From the NCBI GenBank assembly GCA_013288325.1, contig JABDCB010000021.1:1-43630 (forward strand): 43,630 nt of DNA, given 5' to 3'. Source of the stretch: Bacteroidota bacterium. GTDB lineage: Bacteria; Bacteroidota; Bacteroidia; Palsa-965. The position numbers were made by a program, and so were the translations under genes. Below the pieces are notes generated by a model, which worked only from the letters and a program-made list of their open reading frames with translations, made no database searches and was not told the DNA's origin. Shown piece after piece: positions 36,115 through 43,630 of this stretch (within the stretch, counting starts at the first letter, position 1; every line of letters begins with the position of its first letter).

Positions 36115-36804
36115 ATGGAAGACAATCTCACCATCAAATCGTGGGCGGAAGCCGACCGCCCTCGCGAAAAACTTTTGGAAAAAGGTCGTCAGACACTTTC
36201 TGATGCAGAACTTATTGCCATCCTTATTGGCTCCGGCAGCAAAAATGAAACTGCTCTGGCACTTGCACAACGTATGCTTTCGGCAGCGGGTAACAGTCTT
36301 CCCGAAATCAGCAACTGGACCGTACCCGATTTTGTCCGGTTTAAAGGCATGGGAGAGGCAAAAGCAGTATCTGTTATCGCTGCTCTGGAACTGGGCCGCC
36401 GCCGAAGGGAGGTGACTCCGGAGAAACGGATGCCGGTGGCTTCCAGTGCGGATAGTTTTAGGGTTATACAACCAGCCTTCTTCGATCTTCCGCATGAAGA
36501 ATTCTGGATACTGTTGCTTAGCAGGTCTAACCGTATTATCCGTAAAGAATTTATAAGCCGGGGAGGATTGAGCGGCACTTTTGTAGATCCTAAAATGGTG
36601 TTCAAGCCAGCATTGCAGTACCTGGCTTCGGGAATTATACTTTGTCATAACCATCCTTCGGGCAATCTGAAGCCGAGTGAAGCAGATTTGAAAATAACAC
36701 AACGCATTCGGGATGCCGGCCAGTTACTGGAGATACAGGTGTTTGATCATCTGATTATTGCAGGCGAAAACTACTTCAGTTTTGCAGATAGTGGACTACT
36801 TTAG
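36115..36804 (+). CDS. radC: RadC family JAB/MPN-domain protein
   Basis: 229 residues. The N-terminal helix-hairpin-helix-like part has 'ADRPREKLLEKGRQTLSDAE' and 'FKGMGEAKAVSVIAALELGR'. The JAMM metalloprotease-like domain has 'CHNHPSGNLKPSEADLKIT' (H-x-H...D zinc ligands) and ends 'FSFADSGLL'. RadC was named for DNA repair, but its biochemical role is unsettled. It precedes a short terminator. Confidence 0.95.
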   Translation: MEDNLTIKSWAEADRPREKLLEKGRQTLSDAELIAILIGSGSKNETALALAQRMLSAAGNSLPEISNWTVPDFVRFKGMGEAKAVSVIAALELGRRRREVTPEKRMPVASSADSFRVIQPAFFDLPHEEFWILLLSRSNRIIRKEFISRGGLSGTFVDPKMVFKPALQYLASGIILCHNHPSGNLKPSEADLKITQRIRDAGQLLEIQVFDHLIIAGENYFSFADSGLL

Positions 36805-36826
36805 ACTGAGAGAATGAATTTAAGGC

Positions 36827-36851
36827 CTACGGAAGCGTAGTTTGTTTTTTT
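36827..36851 (+). terminator. Rho-independent terminator of radC
   Basis: Short stem CTACG/CGTAG with tetraloop GAAG (36827-36840), then TTTGTTTTTTT. The right arm and tail share 14 bases with the hairpin at 20168-20191. Confidence 0.75.
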
Positions 36852-36881
36852 AATTACTTTAAGGGCAGAAAATTAAACCGA

Positions 36882-38063
36882 ATGCACCCTATGCTTAGGA
36901 TTCTAACTGTTATTGGAGCAAGGCCTCAGATTATCAAGGCTGCAGCACTGAGCAGAGCAATACGAGGTCGCTTTTCGGGACAAATCACAGAAATAATAGT
37001 TCATACCGGTCAGCATTACGATACAAATATGTCGGAAGTGTTTTTTACCGAATTGGAAATACCTGCTGCCAATTATAACCTGAATGTTGGTTCGGGAACG
37101 CATGGAAAGCAGACAGCTACCATGATGATTGGATTGGAAGAGATTCTGTTAAAAGAAAAGCCGGATGCCCTGGTGCTTTATGGTGATACCAATTCTACCC
37201 TGGCCGGGGCATTGGTAGCTTCTAAACTTCATGTCCCCGTTATACATATTGAAGCTGGACTTCGTTCCTTTAATAAAGCCATGCCGGAAGAGGTAAACCG
37301 TATCCTGGCCGATCATATTTCCACACTCTTGTTTTCCCCTACGGCAACAGGTTATAAAAACCTGATCAAAGAAGGATTTAATGCTTCAGCATCCAGCCCC
37401 TTTAGTGCCGACAATCCGAAAATATATCATTGCGGAGATGTGATGCTTGATAACAGCCTTTATTTTTCTGAGATAGCCACCAGGAAAACAGATGTGCTGA
37501 AAAGGAACGGGTTAATTCCAAACGGATTTATCCTGGCAACCATACATCGAGACAGCAATACGGATGACCCGGTTCGGTTGAATGCATTGTTTAATGCACT
37601 TAACCGTTTATCCAAATCGGAAAAAATAAAAGTGGCCTTGCCTTTGCATCCGCGTACGGCCAAATTGATAGAAAATAATCTTCGTCCTGATCTGTACAAG
37701 GATATGAAGCAGAATAAGGACTTTTTGATTCTTCCTCCGGCGTCATTCCTGGAGATGATTGCACTCGAGCAACAGGCCCGGATTGTAATTACCGATTCGG
37801 GAGGGGTTCAGAAGGAAGCTTTCTTTTTTAAAAAGCCCTGTATTATCCTTCGCCCCGAAACGGAATGGGTGGAGTTGGTGGAATGCGGAGCTGCATGCAT
37901 TGCCGATGCCGATGAGCAAAAGATTATCAATGCATATACCATGCTTACCGCCAGCCATACCTTAGCATTTCCCCCTTTGTTTGGCGATGGGAAAGCAGCA
38001 GAATTCATTTGTACAGAAATGTTACAACACATACCCGCTCATGCTGCTCGTATACATTCCTAA
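36882..38063 (+). CDS. wecB: UDP-N-acetylglucosamine 2-epimerase (non-hydrolysing)
   Basis: 393 residues, with an alternative ATG at 36891. 'ILTVIGARPQIIKAAALSRA', 'VHTGQHYDTNMS', 'VYGDTNS'-like 'VLYGDTNSTLAGA', 'HIEAGLRSFNKAMPEEVNR' and 'ITDSGGVQKEAFFFKKPC' are the full signature of WecB-type epimerases, which interconvert UDP-GlcNAc and UDP-ManNAc. It is the first gene of a small glycan-related group; the next gene starts within its last 23 bases. Confidence 0.95.
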   Translation: MHPMLRILTVIGARPQIIKAAALSRAIRGRFSGQITEIIVHTGQHYDTNMSEVFFTELEIPAANYNLNVGSGTHGKQTATMMIGLEEILLKEKPDALVLYGDTNSTLAGALVASKLHVPVIHIEAGLRSFNKAMPEEVNRILADHISTLLFSPTATGYKNLIKEGFNASASSPFSADNPKIYHCGDVMLDNSLYFSEIATRKTDVLKRNGLIPNGFILATIHRDSNTDDPVRLNALFNALNRLSKSEKIKVALPLHPRTAKLIENNLRPDLYKDMKQNKDFLILPPASFLEMIALEQQARIVITDSGGVQKEAFFFKKPCIILRPETEWVELVECGAACIADADEQKIINAYTMLTASHTLAFPPLFGDGKAAEFICTEMLQHIPAHAARIHS

Positions 38064-39378
38064 AATAAGTCCCCGCAGCCGGTATATCTTTCGCCTTTTT
38101 TTTAAAGAGCTGTTGGGATCGGATTGCAGACTCACAGACGATAAGGAAGAGTTCCGGAATTATCCGGCAGCCAAATTTTCATACTGCCCTCAGCCATTAG
38201 ATAATGAATTGCATATTACTTCCTGCGGATTAATTTCCGAAACAGGAATACGGGAACAGACGATTCAGGTTTTTAATTGGGAAGGAGGGAAAGCTTTTTT
38301 TGCTACCGGCCGTCTTTCCGCAATACCTTTCGATCCTTTTGCAGCTGCATTTTACCTCGTTACCCGATACGAAGAATATCTTCCACATATCCGCGACTCA
38401 CACGACCGTTTTGATGCAAAAGAAAGTGTAGCCTGGAAAAATGGTTTTCTAAAGGTGCCGGTAGTAAACAGATGGGTTTTGCATATAGCAGGGTTGCTTA
38501 AAGAGCGTTTTCCTCAGCTTATCTTTTCCACTTCGCAATATCAGTACATTTCCACACTGGATATTGATAATGCTTATGCATTTAGAGAAAAAGGATTTAT
38601 GCGTTCGCTGGGTGGGTATATAAAAGATTTGCGTAGGCTTGATTTTGTGAATATGAAAGACCGTACCCGGGTTTTGCTGGGGCTGAAGAAGGATCCTTAC
38701 GATACGTATGAGTTTCAATTTGCCATGCAAAAGAAACTGGGATTAAAGACCATTTACTTTTTCCTGGTTGGAGATTATGGTATAAACGATAAAAATTTAC
38801 CCATTGAAAGCAGGCGTTTTCAGTCGCTCATCAAAACGGTAGGAGATTATGCCGAAGTGGGCGTACATCCTTCTTATGGTTCTAACCGTCATCCGGAGCG
38901 CTTGAAAGTGGAGGTTAGCAGACTGGCTAATGTATTACACCGGGAAGTGACTGCGAGTCGTCAGCATTTTTTGAAATTATCCTTTCCGGATACCTACCGT
39001 AACCTCATTGATCTGGATATAACCGATGATTATACCATGGGTTTTGCAAATGAAATCGGTTTCCGGGCAGGGATTTGTTCGGCCTTTAATTTTTATGACC
39101 TGGATCTGGAAATGGAAACACGTTTACGGATTCATCCTTTTGCGATGATGGATGCCACACTTAAATATTATATGAATGTGCCGCCTGAGGAGGCCATAGA
39201 GGCTATCCGGCCTATGATTGATGAGGTAAGGGGGGTAGGAGGAACATTTATAAGTTTGTGGCATAATGAGTCACTGAGTAATCAGAAGCAATGGGAGGGG
39301 TGGTTGCATGTTTATGAAGAAATGACCAAGCTTGCCGCAACTCCGCCTGCTCATGTTAAGGAACAGGTAGTTACATAA
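38041..39378 (+). CDS. Polysaccharide-deacetylase family protein (DUF7033-type)
   Basis: 445 residues from ATG 38041, where 'LLVYIPKISPRSRYIFRLFF' begins the family N-terminus; upstream codons back to 37981 lie inside wecB. 'YISTLDIDNAYAFREKGFMR' gives the catalytic and metal Asp-x-Asp of NodB-like deacetylases. 'AEVGVHPSYGS' supplies the H-x-S/T-x-like motif, and 'ISLWHNESLS' the late His. These enzymes remove acetyl groups from sugar polymers. It overlaps wecB by 23 bases, suggesting coupled expression in surface-glycan assembly. Confidence 0.85.
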   Translation: MLLVYIPKISPRSRYIFRLFFKELLGSDCRLTDDKEEFRNYPAAKFSYCPQPLDNELHITSCGLISETGIREQTIQVFNWEGGKAFFATGRLSAIPFDPFAAAFYLVTRYEEYLPHIRDSHDRFDAKESVAWKNGFLKVPVVNRWVLHIAGLLKERFPQLIFSTSQYQYISTLDIDNAYAFREKGFMRSLGGYIKDLRRLDFVNMKDRTRVLLGLKKDPYDTYEFQFAMQKKLGLKTIYFFLVGDYGINDKNLPIESRRFQSLIKTVGDYAEVGVHPSYGSNRHPERLKVEVSRLANVLHREVTASRQHFLKLSFPDTYRNLIDLDITDDYTMGFANEIGFRAGICSAFNFYDLDLEMETRLRIHPFAMMDATLKYYMNVPPEEAIEAIRPMIDEVRGVGGTFISLWHNESLSNQKQWEGWLHVYEEMTKLAATPPAHVKEQVVT

Positions 39379-39419
39379 GCATTGAAACGAGCATAACATC
39401 GGTATTAATTCAATTATTT

Positions 39420-40334
39420 GTGATTAAATATCTGAGTCATACGGAGATTGACAAGCAGAAATGGGATTCCTGCATCCAGCGTTCGGTGAATGGGATCATT
39501 TATGCCTATTCCTGGTATCTGGACATTGTTTCTCCACGCTGGGAGGGACTTGTAGAGGAAGATTATCAGAGTGTAATGCCATTGGCCTGTCGTAAAAAAT
39601 TCGGAATTCACTATTTATATCCTCCCTTCTTTACCCAGCAGTTGGGTGTTTTTTCTGTCAATAAGTTTACCGAAGAAAAAATAAAGGAGTTTATAAATGC
39701 CATTCCGCCCCGGTTCAGCTATTTTGAAATCAATCTGAATACACTTAATAAATTCAGCTCGATGGATATGATTATCCATCCTAACCTTACCCATGAGCTG
39801 GATCTGATTGAATCCTATCAGCATATGTTTGATTCGTATTCCGAGAATCTGAGAAGAAATCTGAAACGGGCAAGCAATGCGGATCTGGTTATTGATAAAC
39901 ATGCCAATCCTCAGCTTATTATCAATCTTTTCAGGCATAATAAAGGTAAACAGTACAGCCACATACGGCCACGCGATTATGATACCCTGGAGGAGCTGAT
40001 TGAAACCTGTATGCAAAAAGGAAGGGCACAGGTATGGGGTGTTCTTACTAAGGAAAGAAGATTATGTGCAGGAGCATTTTTTGTAGAGAGTAATGGCAAA
40101 GTGATATTTCTTTTTTCCGGAGCCAATCAGGTAGCCCTCACAAACGGTGCTATGCCCTTTCTGATTGATCGTTTTATTGAAGAGAACGCGCACCGTAATC
40201 TGATTCTGGATTTTGAAGGGTCGAACGATCATAATCTGGCACGTTTTTATAAGAGTTTCGGTTCAAAAGAATGCGTATATTTACAGGTGAAGGTTAACCA
40301 TCTTCCATGGTACGCGCGATATTTTAAAGAATAG
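39420..40334 (+). CDS. FemAB/BioF2-like GNAT acyltransferase
   Basis: 304 residues from a GTG start. The pattern 'NGIIYAYSWYLDIVSPRWEG', 'VMPLACRKKFGIHYLYPPFF', 'LRRNLKRAS' and 'LILDFEGSNDHNLARFYKSF' fits BioF2-like/FemAB-type acyltransferases of the GNAT superfamily. Some of these transfer aminoacyl or acyl groups to peptidoglycan or surface sugars. Following wecB and a polysaccharide deacetylase, it may re-acylate a deacetylated sugar (inference). The downstream upp gene starts 4 bases after its stop. Confidence 0.72.
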   Translation: MIKYLSHTEIDKQKWDSCIQRSVNGIIYAYSWYLDIVSPRWEGLVEEDYQSVMPLACRKKFGIHYLYPPFFTQQLGVFSVNKFTEEKIKEFINAIPPRFSYFEINLNTLNKFSSMDMIIHPNLTHELDLIESYQHMFDSYSENLRRNLKRASNADLVIDKHANPQLIINLFRHNKGKQYSHIRPRDYDTLEELIETCMQKGRAQVWGVLTKERRLCAGAFFVESNGKVIFLFSGANQVALTNGAMPFLIDRFIEENAHRNLILDFEGSNDHNLARFYKSFGSKECVYLQVKVNHLPWYARYFKE

Positions 40335-40337
40335 TTT

Positions 40338-40985
40338 ATGATCATAGAGCTTTCCAAAGAATCTTCCTTACTCAGCCGCTATATTGCAGAACTGAGAGAT
40401 ATTCATGTTCAAAAAGACAGAATGCGTTTCAGACGTAATCTGGAGCGTATAGGCGAAATATTTGCCTATGAAATCAGTAAAAAACTAAGCTGGGTAGAGC
40501 TGGATGTTACTACTCCTTTAGGCATTGCTAAAACAATGCAACTGAAGGAGCAGCCGGTATTGGCTACCATTATGAGGGCCGGGTTGCCTTTGCATCAGGG
40601 GTTTTTGAATTATTTTGATCAGGCTGATAATGCCTTTATCTCGGCCTATCGTAAGCATCACAAGGATAACTCATTTGAAATAAAGCTGGAATATTTTTCA
40701 AGTCCGGATCTTGCCGGACGTGAAATCATTTTGGTCGATCCTATGCTCGCCAGCGGTCATAGTATTGTGACTACCTGGCACGCCATTGCCCAGCAAGCAC
40801 AGCCCAAACATGTTCATATTGCAGCCGTTATTGCAAGTGAACAAGGGGTGGCTTATGTAAAGAAAAATCTTCCGGAAGGTGTCACACTTTGGTTAGGTGT
40901 GGTTGATCCGGAGCTGAACGCACATTCCTATATTGTCCCCGGACTTGGAGATGCGGGCGATCTGGCGTATGGGGAAAAACGCTGA
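40338..40985 (+). CDS. upp: Uracil phosphoribosyltransferase
   Basis: 215 residues. 'IILVDPMLASGHSIVTTW' is the PRPP-binding loop, 'TIMRAGLPLHQGFLNYF' is a family motif, and 'YIVPGLGDAGDLAYG' is the uracil-binding C-terminus. The enzyme makes UMP from uracil and PRPP. It is 3 bases downstream of the acyltransferase gene and immediately upstream of a membrane protein and a pyrimidine nucleotidase, hinting at a small pyrimidine-salvage group. Confidence 0.93.
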   Translation: MIIELSKESSLLSRYIAELRDIHVQKDRMRFRRNLERIGEIFAYEISKKLSWVELDVTTPLGIAKTMQLKEQPVLATIMRAGLPLHQGFLNYFDQADNAFISAYRKHHKDNSFEIKLEYFSSPDLAGREIILVDPMLASGHSIVTTWHAIAQQAQPKHVHIAAVIASEQGVAYVKKNLPEGVTLWLGVVDPELNAHSYIVPGLGDAGDLAYGEKR

Positions 40986-40990
40986 TCTTC

Positions 40991-41509
40991 ATGCCAAGCC
41001 ACTCTGTAGAGGTAGGGAAGTATTTTCTGGTTGCGCTCTTTGCAAGTGTGAAATTTTTATTCTCTCCTTTTTTTGCTTTGGGGCTAAAGCTTAACTATTT
41101 TGAATCCCTTATTTCTACAACACTGGGTGGTATTGCCGGTATCCTCTGTTTCGGACTTATCGGGGAACTGCTATCCGACTATTGGGTAAAAATCGTTGTT
41201 TGGTTTTTGCGCATATTTACAGGTCGCACACCCATGGAGGCCCGTCTTCATGCCCGCCGGAAATTCAAATGGATAACCCGTTTCATTGTCAAAATAAAAC
41301 ACCGGCTTGGGCTCGTTGGTATCGCATTGCTTAGCCCCTGTCTTTTATCATTGCCGCTGGGAGCCATTGCCTGTATGACCTTTTTCAGTCACCGCAGAAA
41401 AGAAGTGTTTATCTACCTGTTTCTTTCTCTTGCATTCTGGTCCTTTGTACTGAATACCGGAGCTTATTTTTTCCGGCTATCGGCTTTGTTTTCTAAAGTG
41501 TCGTCATGA
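40991..41509 (+). CDS. Integral membrane protein, unknown function
   Basis: 172 residues with about five hydrophobic segments: near residues 10-30, 38-60, 62-75, 103-130 ('LGLVGIALLSPCLLSLPLGA') and 137-160. A basic loop ('EARLHARRKFKWITRF') separates the halves. The layout resembles DedA-like or small export proteins, but I cannot place it in a family. ATGA overlaps the following nucleotidase gene, so they are translationally coupled. Confidence 0.7.
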   Translation: MPSHSVEVGKYFLVALFASVKFLFSPFFALGLKLNYFESLISTTLGGIAGILCFGLIGELLSDYWVKIVVWFLRIFTGRTPMEARLHARRKFKWITRFIVKIKHRLGLVGIALLSPCLLSLPLGAIACMTFFSHRRKEVFIYLFLSLAFWSFVLNTGAYFFRLSALFSKVSS

Positions 41510-42201
41510 AGTCCTACAAACATATATTTTTTGACCTCGACCATACCCTATGGGATCTGGAAAGAAATGCTTCCGAAACAATTTCCGAACTGCTCAGCAG
41601 CTATAAGCTGGAAGATAAGATAAACTCTACCGGTCATGAGTTTATCAAAGAGTATAATCAGATTAATGATGAATTATGGGAGCTGTTGCGAAAAGGGCAG
41701 ATAGACAGGCAGACGCTCCGGTATGAGCGATTCAGAAGGGTGTTTCAGCTTTTTGGGATGAAGGATGAGGAGCTGGCGCGTAAATTCGGGGATGCTTTTG
41801 TTAAGGACTCACCACGCAAACCGCATCTGATACCAGGAGCACGGGAAGTGCTGGATTATCTGTCACAAAAATATACCCTCCACATCATTACCAATGGATT
41901 TGCAGAAGCACAGGAAGTAAAAGTTGATTTTGCCCGCATCGGACACTACTTTACCCATATCATCAATTCGGAGCAGGCTGGTTGTAATAAGCCTGATCCA
42001 CGAATTTTTGAATATTCCCTGGATCTGGCAGGTGCAACAAAATCTGAAAGTATTATGATTGGTGATCACCTGGAAGCCGATATACTCGGAGCAAAAAATG
42101 CAGGACTGGATCAGGTCTATTTCAATCCAAACGGAAAAGAGCATAATCACCAGATCACCTATGAAGTGAAACACCTTCTGGAACTCCAACAGATCTTATA
42201 A
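41506..42201 (+). CDS. yjjG: YjjG-family noncanonical pyrimidine nucleotidase (HAD superfamily)
   Basis: 231 residues. 'IFFDLDHTLWDLERNA' is HAD motif I (nucleophile and acid Asp). 'LHIITNGF' is motif II, 'NKPDPRIFEYSLD' motif III (Lys), and 'IMIGDHLEADILGAKNAG' motif IV. YjjG-type enzymes dephosphorylate non-canonical pyrimidine nucleotides, a house-cleaning role. Its closeness to upp fits pyrimidine metabolism. A bidirectional terminator follows. Confidence 0.92.
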   Translation: MKSYKHIFFDLDHTLWDLERNASETISELLSSYKLEDKINSTGHEFIKEYNQINDELWELLRKGQIDRQTLRYERFRRVFQLFGMKDEELARKFGDAFVKDSPRKPHLIPGAREVLDYLSQKYTLHIITNGFAEAQEVKVDFARIGHYFTHIINSEQAGCNKPDPRIFEYSLDLAGATKSESIMIGDHLEADILGAKNAGLDQVYFNPNGKEHNHQITYEVKHLLELQQIL

Positions 42202-42206
42202 TGACA

Positions 42207-42247
42207 AAACCCGTAAGAAACAGGTTTGATACTGTTCTTACGGGTTT
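42207..42247. terminator. Bidirectional rho-independent terminator
   Basis: AAACCCGTAAGAA(A)CAG pairs with CTGTTCTTACGGGTTT, a 16-bp stem with one bulged A and an 8-base loop, between convergent genes. A- and T-rich ends on both sides suit termination in both directions. Confidence 0.85.
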
Positions 42248-42267
42248 CAATTACTCTTGAAAAGAGA

Positions 42268-42462
42268 CTATTTCGGCTTATCCGATTTGTTTTCTGCTGA
42301 TTTATCTTTGCAGCATTTTTTGTCACCCTTTTTGCAACATTTTTTGTCTTTGTCATCACCGCAGCAATTGGTGATATTGGTTTTTGTTACAGCAGCGATA
42401 GCGGATGAGCTAACTGCAGTAAACATACCGGTAACAGCTAAAATCAGGATTGCCTTTTTCAT
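42268..42462 (-). CDS. Small exported Lys/Cys-rich protein
   Basis: 64 residues. The signal peptide 'KKAILILAVTGMFTAVSSSA' ends before residue 23 or so. The mature part is about 40 residues: 'NITNCCGDDKDKKCCKKGDK' then 'KCCKDKSAENKSDKPK'. Three Cys-Cys pairs with spacers of 7 and 6 residues, embedded in Lys/Asp, suggest a disulfide-linked or metal-binding peptide; no family is recognised. Support for a real gene: a TATCTTTG promoter box 38 bases upstream, a terminator just downstream, and a normal start. It is followed downstream by convergent yjjG. Confidence 0.78.
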   Translation of the reverse strand: MKKAILILAVTGMFTAVSSSAIAAVTKTNITNCCGDDKDKKCCKKGDKKCCKDKSAENKSDKPK

Positions 42463-42499
42463 GTTCTGATGGGGTTAGTGGTTAAAATGACTTGATAAT

Positions 42500-42507
42500 C
42501 AAAGATA
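42500..42507 (-). promoter_or_regulatory. Putative -7 promoter box of the Lys/Cys-rich gene
   Basis: The - strand reads TATCTTTG (TAnnTTTG), 38 bases before the ATG at 42462. The expected -33 site is T-rich without a clear TTTG. Confidence 0.5.
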
Positions 42508-42550
42508 CCAATAAAAACAAAGAGATAAAAAATACGCTTGTTAAGGTATG

Positions 42551-43216
42551 TTAAAGCTCTCCCAGTACTGTTATTCCCCCCTTTACATGATCTTCCAGCT
42601 TAACATGGATCTTGGTTCCCAGTGGAAGAAATAAATCCACTCTGGAACCGAATTTGATAAATCCAAACTGTTCGCTTTGTACAGCTTTGTCATTTTCTTT
42701 GGCATAACATACAATTCTTCTGGCCAGAGCACCGGCTATTTGTCTGAATAATATGCTTTTCCCATTGGCATGTTGTACTACCACCGTGGTACGTTCATTT
42801 TCGGTAGACGATTTGGGGTGATATGCCACCAGATAAAGACCGGCATGGTATTTCTGGTAAGACACGATACCATTGATTGGGTAGCGGTTGATATGAACAT
42901 TAAGAGGCGACATAAAGATAGATACCTGTATCCTTTTGTCTTTAAAAAATTCAGGCTCTTCAACTTCTTCAATAACCACCACTCGCCCGTCGGCAGGGCA
43001 AATAATAGCCTGATCGTTTTTTACCCAGTTACGCTGCGGATCGCGAAAAAACTGGAGAATGACGATGGTAAAAAAACAGGATGCAGCTATGGCTAAAGCA
43101 TGAAGCACCATGCCTATCATGTTATCGGGTGCCAGGCCGAAAGCCAGTCCAAGAATAAGAGCAGAAAAGAGGAGAACGATAAGCAGGGATGGAATACCTT
43201 CTTTGTGAAATTTCAT
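42551..43216 (-). CDS. psd: Phosphatidylserine decarboxylase family protein
   Basis: 221 residues, the short form common in this phylum. Two N-terminal hydrophobic segments ('SLLIVLLFSALILGLAFG' and 'HALAIAASCFFTIVILQFF') precede 'RDPQRN' and 'ICPADGRVVVIEEVEEPEFF'. 'IFMSPLNVHINRYPINGIV' is the family core. The autocleavage site is the Gly-Ser in 'GFIKFGSRVDLFLP', which yields the pyruvoyl cofactor. The enzyme makes phosphatidylethanolamine in the inner membrane. The partner pssA is not in the window. Confidence 0.93.
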   Translation of the reverse strand: MKFHKEGIPSLLIVLLFSALILGLAFGLAPDNMIGMVLHALAIAASCFFTIVILQFFRDPQRNWVKNDQAIICPADGRVVVIEEVEEPEFFKDKRIQVSIFMSPLNVHINRYPINGIVSYQKYHAGLYLVAYHPKSSTENERTTVVVQHANGKSILFRQIAGALARRIVCYAKENDKAVQSEQFGFIKFGSRVDLFLPLGTKIHVKLEDHVKGGITVLGEL

Positions 43217-43245
43217 AGGGTTATATTAAGCGGTAAAAATAGGGA

Positions 43246-43291
43246 AAAATTAATGTTGCCCGGGCCTTAAGGCCCGGGCAACATTAATTTT
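43246..43291 (-). terminator. Perfect 46-bp palindrome, terminator of the OmpA-family gene
   Basis: 23-base arms without spacer, centred between 43268 and 43269. The arms contain GTTGCCCGGGCC and end AAAATTAA. On the - strand it is followed by TTTTTCCC. It starts inside the stop codon of the OmpA-family gene, so it most likely terminates that transcript. Confidence 0.75.
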
Positions 43292-43630
43292 ACTTAGAAA
43301 GAATCTTAAACTCCGTCCTCCGATTCATCTGACGCCCTTCTTCGGTATCGTTGGTGGCAATGGGCATGGACTTTCCATAACCTTTTGCCACTAACCTGTC
43401 TTTGTTAATTCCTTTTCCTGTCAGAAAATCGACTACCGATTGTGCCCTTGCCTGACTTAGTTTCTGATTATAGTCATCCGACCCTTTTCCATCGGTGTGA
43501 CTGCTGAGCTCAATTTTCAACGTAGGATTTTCATTGAGAAGAGAAACAAGCCGTTCCAGCTCCGAAACAGACTCCGGTCTCAGGCTGGCTTTGTCAAAAT
43601 CGTAAAATACATTGTTCAGGACTATTTTAC
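43290..43630 (-). CDS. OmpA-family protein, C-terminal domain (cut by window edge)
   Basis: About 112 residues are visible and the frame runs off the right edge. The visible part is an OmpA peptidoglycan-binding domain: 'IVLNNVFYDFDKASLRPES', 'IELSSHTDGKGSDDYNQKL', 'SQARAQSVVDFL', 'VAKGYGKSMPIATND' and 'MNRRTEFKILSK'. The HTD and NRR residues contact diaminopimelate in this fold. The N-terminal part, which would show the protein type, is outside the window. It ends within a 46-bp palindrome. Confidence 0.93.
   Translation of the reverse strand, partial: KIVLNNVFYDFDKASLRPESVSELERLVSLLNENPTLKIELSSHTDGKGSDDYNQKLSQARAQSVVDFLTGKGINKDRLVAKGYGKSMPIATNDTEEGRQMNRRTEFKILSK

Noticed and set aside
36049-36702. 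217-residue protein on the - strand
   Set aside because: It is the antisense shadow of radC, which has full family signatures.

Overview
The window is a chromosomal segment of a Bacteroidota bacterium. The clearest sign is a recurring TAnnTTTG -7 promoter box a few tens of bases upstream of several genes. Other signs are two SusC/TonB-type outer-membrane receptors with carboxypeptidase-like N-terminal domains, several Sec-exported proteins of unknown function, OmpA-like proteins, and weak or absent Shine-Dalgarno sequences. I cannot name the genus. No rRNA, tRNA, insertion sequence, prophage or CRISPR array was recognised.

Bases 1-15525 (+ strand) are one long surface-glycan locus, and its first part looks AT-richer than the housekeeping genes that follow. 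It opens inside pseC and runs through a pseH-like acetyltransferase, an aldo/keto reductase, a fused cytidylyltransferase/class-III aminotransferase, pseG, a formyltransferase-like gene, pseI, a second formyltransferase-like gene and a PIG-L deacetylase. Many junctions are ATGA or similar overlaps, so the genes are probably translationally coupled. Then come a likely GT-B glycosyltransferase, an FkbM methyltransferase, a GT-A-like glycosyltransferase, two GT2 enzymes and an AsnB-type amidotransferase. Together they suggest synthesis, decoration and polymerisation of a pseudaminic-acid-like nonulosonic acid, probably with a modified acyl pattern.

Bases 15562-20486 (- strand) hold pyrG, a TonB-dependent receptor, a 119-residue orphan and a DUF493 protein. 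Bases 20803-25164 (+) hold three exported proteins: a trypsin-like protease with MORN-like and lectin-like regions, a putative outer-membrane barrel protein, and a 612-residue protein. Bases 25171-27170 (-) form a compact operon of a secreted-type YidD homologue and two membrane proteins sharing a VPGLG motif.

Bases 27315-31973 (+) carry hemE, an OmpA protein with a carbohydrate-binding-like N-terminus, and a second TonB-dependent receptor. A 21-bp tandem repeat array (19 units) fills the gap to the convergent Bax-inhibitor-1 gene, which is followed (- strand) by folE and a PTPS/QueD enzyme. Divergently placed are a PA0069-type radical SAM gene, rpsT and radC, with a hairpin-rich spacer between the last two. 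Bases 36882-42201 (+) hold a second small glycan group (wecB, polysaccharide deacetylase, FemAB-like acyltransferase), then upp, a membrane protein and a YjjG-type nucleotidase. The end (- strand) has a tiny secreted Lys/Cys-rich protein, psd and the C-terminus of an OmpA-family protein, bounded by a perfect 46-bp palindrome.
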